64,000 nt of DNA from JBAPUB01 sp049282455 (GCA_049282455.1 JBAPUB010000029.1:5408-69407), one strand, 5' to 3'; positions 34,113 through 43,869 are shown, counted from the first letter of the stretch. Program-made: numbers and translations. The notes: generated by a model not told the origin, from the sequence alone.

Positions 34113-35726
34113 TCAGCCGCGACGTGCCACCAGGTCGAGCACGCGGGAGAGCTCGCCGATCCGGAACACCCGAGACAGCCCGAGGTAGACCGCACCGCCG
34201 GGCACCAGTCCGGCCGTGAGCGCCACGGCGATGGACCACGCCTGGTCGGGGCGGTCCAGCGTCGATGTGACGAGGCGGTAGCAGGCGACGGCGACCAGGA
34301 CCGAGATCGTCGTGGCGATGCACACACGCACGAACGTGCGGACGACGAGCGCGGTCTGCAGACCATCGAGACGACGGGCCAGCCTCATCCACAACGGAAC
34401 CAGGGCCACCCAGTACGACAACGCGTAGGCCAGGCCGAGTGCGGGAATCCGCCAGGCGGCGGAGATGTAGGGGAAGGTGAGATAGGCGATGGCGACGTTG
34501 ACGCCGTTGAGCAGCAGGGCGTTGATCGTCGGAGTGCGGGTGTCCTCCAGCGCGTAGTAGCCACGCAGCAGCGTGTAGTAGGCACTGAACGCCGGGAGCC
34601 CCACGGCGTACGCGGCCACGGTGAGTCCGAGCTGCTGGGCGCCTTCGACTCCGGCGGACCCGTACCCGAACAGCAGGATCCCAATCGGCTCACCGAACGC
34701 CACGAGTACCGCGGCGCACGGAACCAGCAGGCTGGTCGTGGTGCGCAGCGCCCAGCTCATGCGTTCGCGGACGACGTCCCACTGCCCCTCGTGCGCCAGC
34801 CGGGACAGCTGTGGCAGCAGCGCGGTCACGATCGACACCGTGATCACCGACTGCGGGAGGATGAACACGGTGTACGCGTTGGTGTAGACGGCCGCGCCGG
34901 CGTTGACGGTGGCGTCCTGCACGTTCGCTTTGGTAGCCAGACGCACGATCAACAAGGTGCCGACCTGGTTGATGAGGACCAGCGTGATGGTCCAGCGTGC
35001 GAGCGACCATGCCTTCCCCAGACCATGGCCCCGAAGGTCGAACCGGGGGCGAAACGAGAAGCCGGTCCGACGCAGCACAGGGACCAGGACCAGCGCCTGG
35101 AACACCGTGCCCAAGGTGGTGCCGATGCCGAGGAGCAGGATCTCGCCCTCGGTGACCGTCCTGGTCGTCACACCGATCCCCGCGACCCACAGGAACGCCA
35201 GCGCGGACAGGATGACGACGACGTTGTTCACGATCGGTGCGAACATCGGGACGCCGAATCGCCCGCGGGCGTTGAGCACCTGGGCGAGGACGGTGAACGC
35301 GCCGTAGAAGAAGATCTGCGGAAGCATCAGGCGAGCGAAAGCGGTGGAGACCTGGATCTGCTGCTCGTTCCAGCCGCTGGAGTACAGACGCACGATCAGG
35401 GGTGCGAACAGCACGGCCAGGACACTGAGCAGCAGAAGGACGAGGCCGACGGCGGTGACGAGGCGGTGGGCGTATGCGGTGCCGCCATCCTCGTCGTCCT
35501 TCATGCGACGGACGAGCTGCGGAACGAACACGGCGTTGATCGCACCGCCGATGAACAGCGTGTACACAACCGTCGGCAGCATGTTCGCGACCGAGTAGGT
35601 GTCTGCGAACACACCTGTGCCGACGGCGGCGACGAGTGCGATGTTCTTGAAGACCCCGGTGAATCGGGAGGCTAGCGTGCCTGCGGCCATCACCGAGCTC
35701 GATCGCATCAGGGGCGCATCGCTCAT
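34113..35726 (-). CDS. murJ: Lipid II flippase MurJ
   Basis: The 537-residue polytopic protein of the MOP superfamily has about 14 membrane segments and starts LMRSSSVMAAGTLASRFTGV, the usual MurJ N-terminus. Other matching segments are VFVPQLVRRMKDD, ARLMLPQIFFYGA and YALEDTRTPT. It flips lipid II across the membrane for peptidoglycan synthesis. Unlike mycobacterial MviN there is no fused pseudokinase domain. The ATG overlaps the DUF6049 stop (ATGA), so it ends a coupled operon. Confidence 0.95.
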   Translation of the reverse strand: MSDAPLMRSSSVMAAGTLASRFTGVFKNIALVAAVGTGVFADTYSVANMLPTVVYTLFIGGAINAVFVPQLVRRMKDDEDGGTAYAHRLVTAVGLVLLLLSVLAVLFAPLIVRLYSSGWNEQQIQVSTAFARLMLPQIFFYGAFTVLAQVLNARGRFGVPMFAPIVNNVVVILSALAFLWVAGIGVTTRTVTEGEILLLGIGTTLGTVFQALVLVPVLRRTGFSFRPRFDLRGHGLGKAWSLARWTITLVLINQVGTLLIVRLATKANVQDATVNAGAAVYTNAYTVFILPQSVITVSIVTALLPQLSRLAHEGQWDVVRERMSWALRTTTSLLVPCAAVLVAFGEPIGILLFGYGSAGVEGAQQLGLTVAAYAVGLPAFSAYYTLLRGYYALEDTRTPTINALLLNGVNVAIAYLTFPYISAAWRIPALGLAYALSYWVALVPLWMRLARRLDGLQTALVVRTFVRVCIATTISVLVAVACYRLVTSTLDRPDQAWSIAVALTAGLVPGGAVYLGLSRVFRIGELSRVLDLVARRG

Positions 35727-37771
35727 GCCTGGGAGTCACCACCGGCGCGGGAGGCCATGATGCGGCGCGTGACCCGGACCCCGGCGGCGAGCACCAGCAG
35801 GGCCGCCACGCCACCGAAGATGATGATGGCGACCTCTCCGTAGGCGCGGACCCGTACGTCGAGCGTCACCGGCGCCGAGTAGGGCCGCCCGCGTGGGGTA
35901 GTCAGCTGTGCGGTCACCGACAGGTTGCCGCTGGTCGTGGCCTTGACTTGCGCGTTGACACTGACCCGGCCACCGGCGGGCACCCGCACCTGGTCCGGCG
36001 CCGTCACCTGGAGGCGCAGCTCGTCGGTCGACCGCACGTCCAGGCCCACCACCACCGGCTGGTCGAGATCGTTGGCCACGGTGATCGGGATGGGGCCGGA
36101 GTTGCTCGTCACCGTTCCGCCGCGTGACAGGATCCGAACCTTCGCGCGGTCGGCCTGGAGCCGGTCGGTGGCCTGCTGCAGCAGCACCTGACCGCTGTCG
36201 ATGTTGCCACGCCACACGGTCGAGACTGCCGAGTAGAACGCGGCTCCGTAGGCCGGTACGAGGGGGGCAGGGTCGGTGAGGATGCCGCCGAAGGTGATGG
36301 TGTCGGCGCGCCCCTGATCGGCCTGGCCCACGTATGACGCGGGAAGCTGGTTCGGCGGGGCTTGGTCGGGGACGGGTTGCCGCTCCAGGCTCGGGACCGG
36401 CCAGCGGAGCGCGCGACTCAGCGGAACCGGCTGGATCCAGCCGGCGCGGGCCGTCGCCCCGAGCAGCGACTCGGCGTAGGCAAGGCTGGGGGACCACCGA
36501 CGCGGCGGTGCGATGGCGACCAGCCGCGGCTGCGTCGGCAGCTCAACCGTGATGAGCAGGGTCTGGGCCAAGAACCTCTGCCGGACCAGGATCGCCGGGT
36601 CACCCACCGAGTCGGCCACCAGGGAGTCCAGGGCGGGGTCGGTGACGACGGCGGGCAGCGCGCCGGGGCCGACATTCGCCCGGCCGCTCGGGGTGTAAGC
36701 GGGGGTGGTCACGGGCGGCACCGTGTCACCGGACAAGACGGTGGCACGAAGTCCCGCCTGCGGCATCCGTTCGATGGCCGTGGCATCGGCCTGGCCGTCG
36801 ACCGGCCAGGCGAAGTCCTTGCGCACCGGGCGACCGAGCATCGAGCGGGCGAGTGCAGCGCCGGAACGGGCACCCCCTCGGATGAGGCCGGGACGGTCGG
36901 CGTCGAGCACGCTCGTGACGTCCATGTCGCCGTACGGCACGACCGCGACCTCTCGGCGTGCTGAGGCTGCCTCCAGCTCCTGCAGCCAGCGGCGGGCGTC
37001 GTCGCCGCGGGCCCCGCGGCGGGCGTCGGGACCGGCACCGATCTCGTACCCGCCACTCATCGCTGAGGCGTCGGCCAGCAGGGCCGGGTCGACCATCCAG
37101 GTCACCGGCCGGCCCGCGCCCGCCTCGACCAACGTCGCGAGGCGTCCAGACGGTGCCATCGACTCGGCGAGTCCGTCGGAGGTGAATGCCCCGGTGGCGT
37201 CACGTCGGGGAGCGTCGATGACCGGCCACAGCCACAGCAGCCTGGTTCTGGCCACCTGGTCGCCGGCCGGGTACCACGGCAGCAGCGTCGTGAGATTGGC
37301 GACCTCGGTCCGGACCCCGCCCACCAGTCCGGTGACGACCAGGCGCATGGGGTAGACGCCGGTGATGCCCAGCGGCAGCGTGTCGGCGGGCACCCGGATC
37401 CGGTAGCTGGTCGGGCGACCGCCGCTGAGTCGTCCGAGGGAGTCGTCGGCGCCGGAGACCGCAGCCATGTACGGCGGGTTCGCGAGCGCGTCGTCGATGG
37501 CGCTGCGGGCCGTGATCGGGGCGGTCGCCAGCTGCAGCTGCACCGAGGCATCCTGGACGTCGGCTCCGGCAAGCAGTCGGACGTCGCCTCCGACGCGCAG
37601 GGTGCGCTGCAGGGTCAAGGTGACCGGTTCGAGCTCGGTCAGGGTGAGGGCGACGTCGGGTGCCCGACCGCGCTCGGCTCCGGCGGCGCCGGGGAGGGCC
37701 AAGGTCGACAGCACCAGGGCGAGCAGGACGAGTGCAGGCGAGCGTCGCAGCAGACGCCGCCTGGAGGTCAC
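35723..37771 (-). CDS. DUF6049 family secreted/membrane-anchored protein
   Basis: The 682-residue protein starts at GTG 37771 (VTSRRRLLRRSPALVLLAL), giving a signal peptide ending near LALPGAAGA. It has a large extracytoplasmic region with beta-sandwich segments and, near the C-terminus, one transmembrane helix (VAIIIFGGVAALLVLAAGV) followed by a basic tail. It corresponds by position to mycobacterial Rv3909, between mutT4 and mviN. No catalytic motif is seen and the function is unknown; a link to MurJ or peptidoglycan assembly is inferred from coupling. Starts further upstream would run through the NUDIX gene. Confidence 0.85.
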   Translation of the reverse strand: MTSRRRLLRRSPALVLLALVLSTLALPGAAGAERGRAPDVALTLTELEPVTLTLQRTLRVGGDVRLLAGADVQDASVQLQLATAPITARSAIDDALANPPYMAAVSGADDSLGRLSGGRPTSYRIRVPADTLPLGITGVYPMRLVVTGLVGGVRTEVANLTTLLPWYPAGDQVARTRLLWLWPVIDAPRRDATGAFTSDGLAESMAPSGRLATLVEAGAGRPVTWMVDPALLADASAMSGGYEIGAGPDARRGARGDDARRWLQELEAASARREVAVVPYGDMDVTSVLDADRPGLIRGGARSGAALARSMLGRPVRKDFAWPVDGQADATAIERMPQAGLRATVLSGDTVPPVTTPAYTPSGRANVGPGALPAVVTDPALDSLVADSVGDPAILVRQRFLAQTLLITVELPTQPRLVAIAPPRRWSPSLAYAESLLGATARAGWIQPVPLSRALRWPVPSLERQPVPDQAPPNQLPASYVGQADQGRADTITFGGILTDPAPLVPAYGAAFYSAVSTVWRGNIDSGQVLLQQATDRLQADRAKVRILSRGGTVTSNSGPIPITVANDLDQPVVVGLDVRSTDELRLQVTAPDQVRVPAGGRVSVNAQVKATTSGNLSVTAQLTTPRGRPYSAPVTLDVRVRAYGEVAIIIFGGVAALLVLAAGVRVTRRIMASRAGGDSQA

Positions 37772-38271
37772 GCGGTGTCCAGGAGGTCGGCGGCCCCTGC
37801 GACCAGTCGTCGCTCGTCGGCGTAGGCCAGCCTCGTCTGCAGCTCGTCCAGCGGGACCCAGGCGACTTCCACGACCTCGACGTCGGCATCGCTCAGCGTT
37901 CCGTCCTGCGCCTCGAACAGGAAGTGGTGCACGGTCTTGTGCACCCTGCGGTCCTCGGCGACGAACCAGAAGTCGATGGTGCCCAGAGGGGCGACGAGCC
38001 GCCCACGGATCCCCGTCTCCTCCTCGACCTCGCGTGCGGCCGCCTGTTCGGCGGTCTCGCCTTGCTCCAGGTGGCCCTTGGGCAGCGACCAGACCAATCG
38101 CCCTCGTCGGTCGTGCCGGGCGATGAGGGCGGCGCTCCACGGGCCGACGGACCGGTCGACGACGAGCCCACCGGCAGAGGTCTCCTCCACCGTGCGCAGC
38201 CGGCGCCTGGCGTCGGCGGCGCGGGAGGCAGGCATACGGCGATCGTAGTCAGCGATCTGCCGTCCCCTCAC
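37768..38271 (-). CDS. NUDIX hydrolase, MutT4-like
   Basis: The protein contains a full Nudix box GHLEQGETAEQAAAREVEEE-TG and the surrounding blocks ETSAGGLVVD, RLVWSLPKGH, IDFWFVAEDRRVHKTVHHFL and LAYADERRL. These closely parallel mycobacterial MutT4 in the same neighbourhood. Nudix enzymes hydrolyse nucleoside diphosphates linked to X. GTG 38271 overlaps the preceding stop as GTGA and is chosen; ATG 38235 (MPASRAADARRRL) is an alternative start of 155 residues. The stop is coupled to DUF6049. Confidence 0.9.
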   Translation of the reverse strand: MRGRQIADYDRRMPASRAADARRRLRTVEETSAGGLVVDRSVGPWSAALIARHDRRGRLVWSLPKGHLEQGETAEQAAAREVEEETGIRGRLVAPLGTIDFWFVAEDRRVHKTVHHFLFEAQDGTLSDADVEVVEVAWVPLDELQTRLAYADERRLVAGAADLLDTA

Positions 38272-39836
38272 CGTGTCCCGAACACCGCCGCGGTCCGGGT
38301 GAGGGACGCAGCCAGGTCGTCCAGCCCGGCCAGGGTCTGTGCCCGTTCTCGCTGTCCCGCAGCCTGTTGCTCGCTGGCTGAGGCGACCTCGGTCATCGCT
38401 GCCACGACCTGGTCGGACGCAGAAGTCTGCTGTCGCGTCGCCAGCTGGATCTGCCCGGCCGCACCCGTGGCCTGGCTCGCCACATCGCCGATCCGGTCGA
38501 GCATCACCTGGACCTGCGCGGCGAGGGTTGCCCCGAGCTCAGCTGCGGACTGCCCGTCCTCGGTGGCGGCCACGGTGGCTTGGGTACCGGTGCGGATCCG
38601 GGCCACGATCTGCTGGATCTGTCCGGTGGAGTCGGAGGCTCGCTGCGCGAGGGCGCGGACCTCGGCCGCGACCACGGCGAACCCGCGCCCGTGCTCGCCG
38701 GCACGAGCCGCTTCGATCGCTGCGTTGAGCGCGAGCAGGTTGGTCTGGTCGGCCAGCTCGTCGATCACGGACAGGATCCGGCCGATCTCGGCCCCTGCCG
38801 CATCGAGGTCGGCCGCCTGCGCGGCGATCCCGCCCACCTGCTCAGCCATGGCCTGGATCTGGCTGGCTGCGTCGTCGACCGCCCGCTGAGCCGCCTGGGC
38901 CGCCGTGGTCACCTCGAGGGCTGCCCCGTTGACGAGGTCGGCCGTGTCGGCGATCTGGGCCGCGCTCGCCGCGAGCTGTTGCATGCTCGCGCTGGTCTGG
39001 TTGATCGCGGCAACCTGCTGGGTGTGCCCGGCAGCGGCGTCGGATGCTGCTTCGTGCAAGGCGCTGACGCTGCCGGCGAGCTGGTCTGCACCGGACTGCA
39101 CGCTCTCGACGACGCCGCGGATGCTGCGCAGGGTGGTGTCGAGAGAGGACCACAGCGCCGCCACCGGTCCGTCACCAGCATGGGATTGGTCGGATGTGGC
39201 CTCCAGGGCGGCCGGACGAAGGTTGCCTCCGGCCACCTCGGTGAGCACATCCGTGAGCGTGTCGACCTGGAGGCGCAGCGCCTGCTCAGACGTCGACGCC
39301 AGGGCCTCCTGCTTGCGCAGGGCTCCCGCCAGTGCCGCGGCGAAGACTCCGAGCAGAAGAAGCCCGACGGAGGCTGACAGCACCTGTCCTGCGTGTGCGA
39401 CGTCGAGGTCGCCGGTCACTGCCACCGAGGTGATGAAGCCGCCGGCGCTGAGCAGGCCCATGGCCAGCGCCCACGACGTGGGCATCGTCATCGCCGAGAA
39501 GATGACCACGAAGATCAGGTAGAACCACTGCAGCCCCTCCAGGCCCCCGCCGTTGACCGTCAGGACAACGATGACCGCGACGAAGAAAGTCATCTGCGCG
39601 ACGTCGACGACGAGCGGGTACGCGTCGAGGACAGGGATCCGTCGGGCCAGCTCAGGGCGCAGGAGGAACCACACGGCACCCAGAAGGACGAGCATCGAGG
39701 CAGCGGCCAGCACGACGACCTGGCCCCCGATCTGCGGGTCCTGCGACGCCAGGAGCCACAGCGACACCGGGTTCAGCAGGGCGTAGACGAGCGCGCACAC
39801 GCCGGACACCCGCGTCACTACGCGCGCGAAGTCCAT
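38268..39836 (-). CDS. Methyl-accepting chemotaxis-like receptor with membrane N-terminus
   Basis: A 522-residue protein starts at ATG 39836 after AGAGGA. Residues 1-190 hold about six hydrophobic helices with only short loops (no large external sensor). A linker follows, then a classic receptor signalling domain with the hairpin tip DELADQTNLLALNAAIEAAR and AGEHGRGFAVVAAEVRALA. Such a receptor normally controls a CheA kinase. No che gene is in the window. It is coupled by GTGA to the MutT4-like, DUF6049 and murJ genes, which is unusual. Confidence 0.87.
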   Translation of the reverse strand: MDFARVVTRVSGVCALVYALLNPVSLWLLASQDPQIGGQVVVLAAASMLVLLGAVWFLLRPELARRIPVLDAYPLVVDVAQMTFFVAVIVVLTVNGGGLEGLQWFYLIFVVIFSAMTMPTSWALAMGLLSAGGFITSVAVTGDLDVAHAGQVLSASVGLLLLGVFAAALAGALRKQEALASTSEQALRLQVDTLTDVLTEVAGGNLRPAALEATSDQSHAGDGPVAALWSSLDTTLRSIRGVVESVQSGADQLAGSVSALHEAASDAAAGHTQQVAAINQTSASMQQLAASAAQIADTADLVNGAALEVTTAAQAAQRAVDDAASQIQAMAEQVGGIAAQAADLDAAGAEIGRILSVIDELADQTNLLALNAAIEAARAGEHGRGFAVVAAEVRALAQRASDSTGQIQQIVARIRTGTQATVAATEDGQSAAELGATLAAQVQVMLDRIGDVASQATGAAGQIQLATRQQTSASDQVVAAMTEVASASEQQAAGQRERAQTLAGLDDLAASLTRTAAVFGTR

Positions 39837-39961
39837 CGTGTGTCCTCTTCCGGCTAGCGGGTCCAGCTGGGCCCGGTCGAGTCCTCTCGGGTCTGGTCGA
39901 GCATCGGCACGGCCATGGACCCCCTTGACCGGCCCTCGCGCACCGCGGGTCGAGGACTGCC

Positions 39962-39967
39962 TAGGGT
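39962..39967 (+). promoter_or_regulatory. Probable -10 element of a leaderless pcnA transcript
   Basis: TAGGGT ends eight bases before the GTG start of pcnA and there is no Shine-Dalgarno sequence. Transcription would begin at or next to the start codon. Leaderless messages are common in actinobacteria. A convincing -35 element was not seen. Confidence 0.4.
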
Positions 39968-39975
39968 GGTCTGTT

Positions 39976-41409
39976 GTGTCCACGCCTGAGAACGCCGCCG
40001 CGCTGCAACGGCGTGCGGTGACCGAGCTGGTCCGGGTCTCGCCCGTCGCCGACGATCTCGGACGACGGTTCGCTGCGGCGGGGCACGAGCTCGCCCTGGT
40101 GGGCGGCTCTGTGCGCGACGCCCTGCTCGGACGTCTGGGCGAGGACCTGGACTTCGCGACGTCCGCCCTGCCCGACGAGGTCGAGGCGCTCGTGGCCGGA
40201 CCGGCGACGGCCGTGTGGGACATCGGCAAGGCGTTCGGGACGATCGGCTGCCTCATCGACGGGTACACGTGCGAGATCACGACCTACCGGGCCGAGCGCT
40301 ACGACCCGTCCTCGCGCAAGCCCCAGGTGACCTACGGGGACTCCCTGGCCGTCGACCTGTCCCGGCGCGACTTCACGGTCAACGCGATGGCCGTCGCCCT
40401 TCCCGGCGTCTCGTTCGTCGACCCCCACAACGGTCTGGCCGACCTCGCCGCGCGGGTGCTGCGCACACCGGGGCGACCCGAGGAGTCCTTCGACGACGAT
40501 CCCCTCCGGATGATGCGGGCTGCCCGGTTCGCTGCGCAGCTGGGGTTCGGCGTCGACCCCGACGTGGTCACCGCAATGACCGAGATGGCAGAGCGGATCT
40601 CGATCGTCTCCGCCGAGCGGGTTCGTGACGAGCTGGTCAAGCTGATCACGACCCCCCGGCCGAGGGTCGGGCTGGAGCTGCTGGTGACCACGGGGCTCGC
40701 CGCACAGGTGGTCCCCGAGCTCGCAGCACTGCAGCTCGAGGTCGACGAGCACCACCGGCACAAGGATGTGTATGAGCACACTCTGACCGTTCTCGAGCAG
40801 GCGATCGACCTTGAGGATGGCGACCCGGACCTGGTGCTTCGACTCGCGTCGCTGCTGCACGACATCGGCAAGCCCCGCACCCGGCGGTTCGAGGCCGACG
40901 GCGGAGTTTCGTTCCACCACCACGAGGTCGTCGGTGCGCGCATGACGGCCAAGCGGTTGAAGGCGCTGCGTTTCGACAAGGTGACTGTGGAGGCCACGTC
41001 GCAGCTGGTCGAGCTGCACCTTCGCTTCCACGGGTACGCCGACGGTGAGTGGAGCGACTCCGCCGTCCGCCGGTACGTGCGAGACGCTGGGCCGCTGCTC
41101 CAGCGGCTGCACCGGCTGACTCGAGCCGACTGCACGACGCGCAACAAGCGCAAGGCCGCGGCGTTGGCCAGCGCGTACGACCACCTCGAGGAGCGGATCG
41201 AGGAGCTGCAGGAGGCCGAGGAGCTCGCGGCCATGCGCCCCGACCTCGACGGCAACCAGATCATGGCGGTCCTGGGCATCCCGGCAGGGCGAGACGTCGG
41301 GGACGCCTATCGCTACCTGCTCGAGCTGCGGCTGGACCGCGGTCCGATCGGTGTCGAGGCGGCGACCGAGGCACTCAAGCAGTGGTGGGCGCAGCGCGAA
41401 CCTGTCTAG
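39976..41409 (+). CDS. pcnA: CCA tRNA nucleotidyltransferase / polyA polymerase family
   Basis: The 477-residue enzyme adds CCA to tRNA 3' ends. The nucleotidyltransferase domain carries LALVGGSVRDALLGR and the metal-binding EDLDFATSALP; RRDFTVNAMA and DDPLRMMRAARFAAQLGF follow. An HD domain (SLLHDIGKPRTRR, FHHHEVVGARM) is C-terminal. The GTG start (VSTPENAAALQ) probably has a leaderless transcript. It is needed here because the two tRNA genes lack encoded CCA. Divergent from the chemoreceptor gene. Confidence 0.95.
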   Translation: MSTPENAAALQRRAVTELVRVSPVADDLGRRFAAAGHELALVGGSVRDALLGRLGEDLDFATSALPDEVEALVAGPATAVWDIGKAFGTIGCLIDGYTCEITTYRAERYDPSSRKPQVTYGDSLAVDLSRRDFTVNAMAVALPGVSFVDPHNGLADLAARVLRTPGRPEESFDDDPLRMMRAARFAAQLGFGVDPDVVTAMTEMAERISIVSAERVRDELVKLITTPRPRVGLELLVTTGLAAQVVPELAALQLEVDEHHRHKDVYEHTLTVLEQAIDLEDGDPDLVLRLASLLHDIGKPRTRRFEADGGVSFHHHEVVGARMTAKRLKALRFDKVTVEATSQLVELHLRFHGYADGEWSDSAVRRYVRDAGPLLQRLHRLTRADCTTRNKRKAAALASAYDHLEERIEELQEAEELAAMRPDLDGNQIMAVLGIPAGRDVGDAYRYLLELRLDRGPIGVEAATEALKQWWAQREPV

Positions 41410-41419
41410 GAGCTACGGC

Positions 41420-42727
41420 CTAGGTGGGGTCAGCGCTGTCCTCACGTGAGATGCGTTGGTACCAGGTGGCGAGGAGGGCGTAGCCGACGGCGATAGCGGT
41501 GGTGAACGCCAGTGAGCGGCCATCGGCCGGGACGACGAGTGCGGCCACGGCGCCGGCCAGCACGAACGACGCGTTGAACACCAGGTCGTACAGCGTGAAC
41601 ACCCGACCACGGTAGGGGTCGTCGATCGTCTCCTGCAGGATCGTGTCGATGGTCACCTTGACGCCTTGGGCCACCAGGCCGATGAGGAACGAGGCAGCCA
41701 GGAAGAGGGGTTCGCGGAACCAGCTGACCAGCAGAGCCATGTCCAGCGCGGCCAGCAAGAGCAAGGCGCAGATCCAGCGGGTCGGGCCGATCCGGCGGGT
41801 GGCGCCGGGTGTCAGCACAGCACCGGAGACGGCTCCGGCGCCACCGCAGGCCAGGCTCAGGCCCAGTGCGGTGAGTGCGGCTTTCGCGTCGTTGGGGTAG
41901 AAGGTGTTGCGGAACAACACGATGCTCAGCACAGTGGCCAGGCCGAACAGGAACCGGTGGCCTCCCATCACCGTCAGTGCCCGAGCCGCTCGCGGCGCAT
42001 CACGAACGTGGCCGACCCCCGCGACGAAACCTTGAACCACGTCGACGACGGCACTGTGCAGCGACACGTCAGCAGGCTGGTCAGGACCGAGCTGCGACCG
42101 GCCCAGACGTGTGGCCAGACCGGCCGCCACGATGCAGGCGGCTGCCCCGAGGCAGATGACCGATGCGTCAGCTGCGTCGCCTCCGCCGAGCCCCGACGCC
42201 AGCGCGATGCCTAGCCCCGCACCGACGAACGTCATGGCCGTTCCCGCGGTGGGAGCCACCGCGTTGGCAGTCACGAGGAGCTCGGTCGAGACCACGTGAG
42301 GCAGCGACGCTCCGAGGGCGGCCAGCACGAAGCGGTTCACACCGAGCACACTGAGTGCGGTCACGTACAGCGGGGCGCCGTCCTGGCCGACGGCGATCAG
42401 GAGGGCGATCAAGGCCACCCCGACCGCTCGCGTGAGGTTGGCCACGACCAGGACCTGTCGGCGAGACCACCGGTCGAGCAGAACGCCGGCGAACGGACCG
42501 ACGAGCGAGAACGGGAGCAGCAAGACGGCGAAGCCCAGCGCCACCCGGCCCGGTGTGGCGGCGCGTTCGGGTGAGAAGAACACGAAGGACGCCAGCCCGA
42601 CCTGGAGCAGCCCGTCGGCGAACTGGCCCGCGAGCCGCACCGCCAGCAGGCGACGGAACCCGCCGAGCCTCAGGACTGCGCGCAGTCCCGGCAGCGACTG
42701 CTGGGCAGCGGACTCAGGCACCCGCAC
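41420..42727 (-). CDS. MFS transporter
   Basis: The 435-residue membrane protein has twelve hydrophobic segments and the MFS loop motif LLDRWSRRQVLVVANL between helices 2 and 3, indicating a major facilitator of the drug-exporter type. The C-terminal DDPYRGRVFTLYDLVFN is also MFS-like. The substrate is unknown; an MFS gene between pcnA and ino1 is common in actinobacteria. GTG start. Its stop and that of pcnA form the two arms of a short CTAGG/CCTAG inverted repeat at 41406-41423. Confidence 0.9.
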   Translation of the reverse strand: MRVPESAAQQSLPGLRAVLRLGGFRRLLAVRLAGQFADGLLQVGLASFVFFSPERAATPGRVALGFAVLLLPFSLVGPFAGVLLDRWSRRQVLVVANLTRAVGVALIALLIAVGQDGAPLYVTALSVLGVNRFVLAALGASLPHVVSTELLVTANAVAPTAGTAMTFVGAGLGIALASGLGGGDAADASVICLGAAACIVAAGLATRLGRSQLGPDQPADVSLHSAVVDVVQGFVAGVGHVRDAPRAARALTVMGGHRFLFGLATVLSIVLFRNTFYPNDAKAALTALGLSLACGGAGAVSGAVLTPGATRRIGPTRWICALLLLAALDMALLVSWFREPLFLAASFLIGLVAQGVKVTIDTILQETIDDPYRGRVFTLYDLVFNASFVLAGAVAALVVPADGRSLAFTTAIAVGYALLATWYQRISREDSADPT

Positions 42728-42798
42728 AGGCTAGGGGACCGGGTCCCGGTGATCGTGCCCCGAAGTGAGTCGAGCAGGTCGACAGGGACCCGACCAGG

Positions 42799-43869
42799 TC
42801 AGCGACCGGCGATGAAGTCCTCGACTGCCTGGCGCGCGTCGTCGTCGCGGTACTGGACCGGCGGAGACTTCATGAAGTAGCTGGAGGCCGACAGGATCGG
42901 TCCGCCGATCCCACGGTCCAACGCGATCTTGGCGCAGCGCACGGCGTCGATGATCACGCCGGCGGAGTTGGGGGAGTCCCACACCTCCAGCTTGTACTCG
43001 AGGTTCAGCGGAACGTCGCCGAACGCGCGGCCCTCGAGCCGGACGTACGCCCACTTGCGGTCGTCGAGCCAGGCCACGTAGTCGCTCGGCCCGATGTGCA
43101 CGTTGCGCTTACCCAGGTCGTGACTGAGCTGAGACGTCACGGCCTGGGTCTTGGAGATCTTCTTGGACTCCAGACGCTCGCGCTCGAGCATGTTCATGAA
43201 GTCCATGTTGCCGCCGACGTTGAGCTGCATCGTGCGGTCCAAGATGACGCCGCGGTCCTCGAACAGCTTGGCGAGAACCCGGTGGGTGATGGTGGCCCCG
43301 ACCTGGCTCTTGATGTCGTCGCCGACGATCGGCACCCCAGCCGCGGTGAACTTGTCCGCCCACTCCTTGGTGCCTGCGATGAACACTGGCAGGGCGTTCA
43401 CGAACCCGACGCCAGCGTCGATGGCTGCCTGCGCGTAGTAGCGGGCGGCGTCCTCCGAGCCGACGGGGAGGTAACAGACCAGAACGTCGGCACGGCTGTC
43501 GCGCAGCACCGAGACGATGTCGACCGCGGGCTCGTCGGACTCGGTGATGACCTCGCGGTAGTACTTGCCGAGCCCGTCGAGGGTCTCGCCCCGCTGCACC
43601 ATGATTCCGGTCGGCGGGACGTCGGCGATCTTGATCGTGTTGTTCTCGCTGGCCCCGATCGCATGGGCGAGGTCCTGGCCGACCTTCTTGGCGTCGACGT
43701 CGAACGCGGCGACGAACTCGATGTCGCTGACGTGGTAGTCGCCGAGCTGTACGTGCATCAGCCCAGGTACCGCCGCAGACGGGTCGGCGTCCTTGTAGTA
43801 CTCGACACCTTGCACGAGCGATGCGGCGCAGTTTCCGACGCCGGCGATGGCTACGCGTACCGAACCCAT
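42799..43869 (-). CDS. ino1: Inositol-1-phosphate synthase (myo-inositol-3-phosphate synthase)
   Basis: The 356-residue enzyme converts glucose-6-phosphate to inositol phosphate, the first step toward phosphatidylinositol and mycothiol. The NAD motif VAIAGVGNCAASLVQGVEYY is at the N-terminus, with GLMHVQLGDYHVSDIE, VGSEDAARYYAQ and GDDIKSQVGATITHR downstream. ATG 43869 has AAGGAG nine bases upstream. It is four bases after the PadR stop, so it is likely under PadR control. Confidence 0.95.
   Translation of the reverse strand: MGSVRVAIAGVGNCAASLVQGVEYYKDADPSAAVPGLMHVQLGDYHVSDIEFVAAFDVDAKKVGQDLAHAIGASENNTIKIADVPPTGIMVQRGETLDGLGKYYREVITESDEPAVDIVSVLRDSRADVLVCYLPVGSEDAARYYAQAAIDAGVGFVNALPVFIAGTKEWADKFTAAGVPIVGDDIKSQVGATITHRVLAKLFEDRGVILDRTMQLNVGGNMDFMNMLERERLESKKISKTQAVTSQLSHDLGKRNVHIGPSDYVAWLDDRKWAYVRLEGRAFGDVPLNLEYKLEVWDSPNSAGVIIDAVRCAKIALDRGIGGPILSASSYFMKSPPVQYRDDDARQAVEDFIAGR

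Noticed and set aside
41441..41450. CTCACGTGAG resembling a parS core
   Set aside because: Only the inner CACGTG and flanking bases match; the TTT/AAA arms required by ParB are missing.
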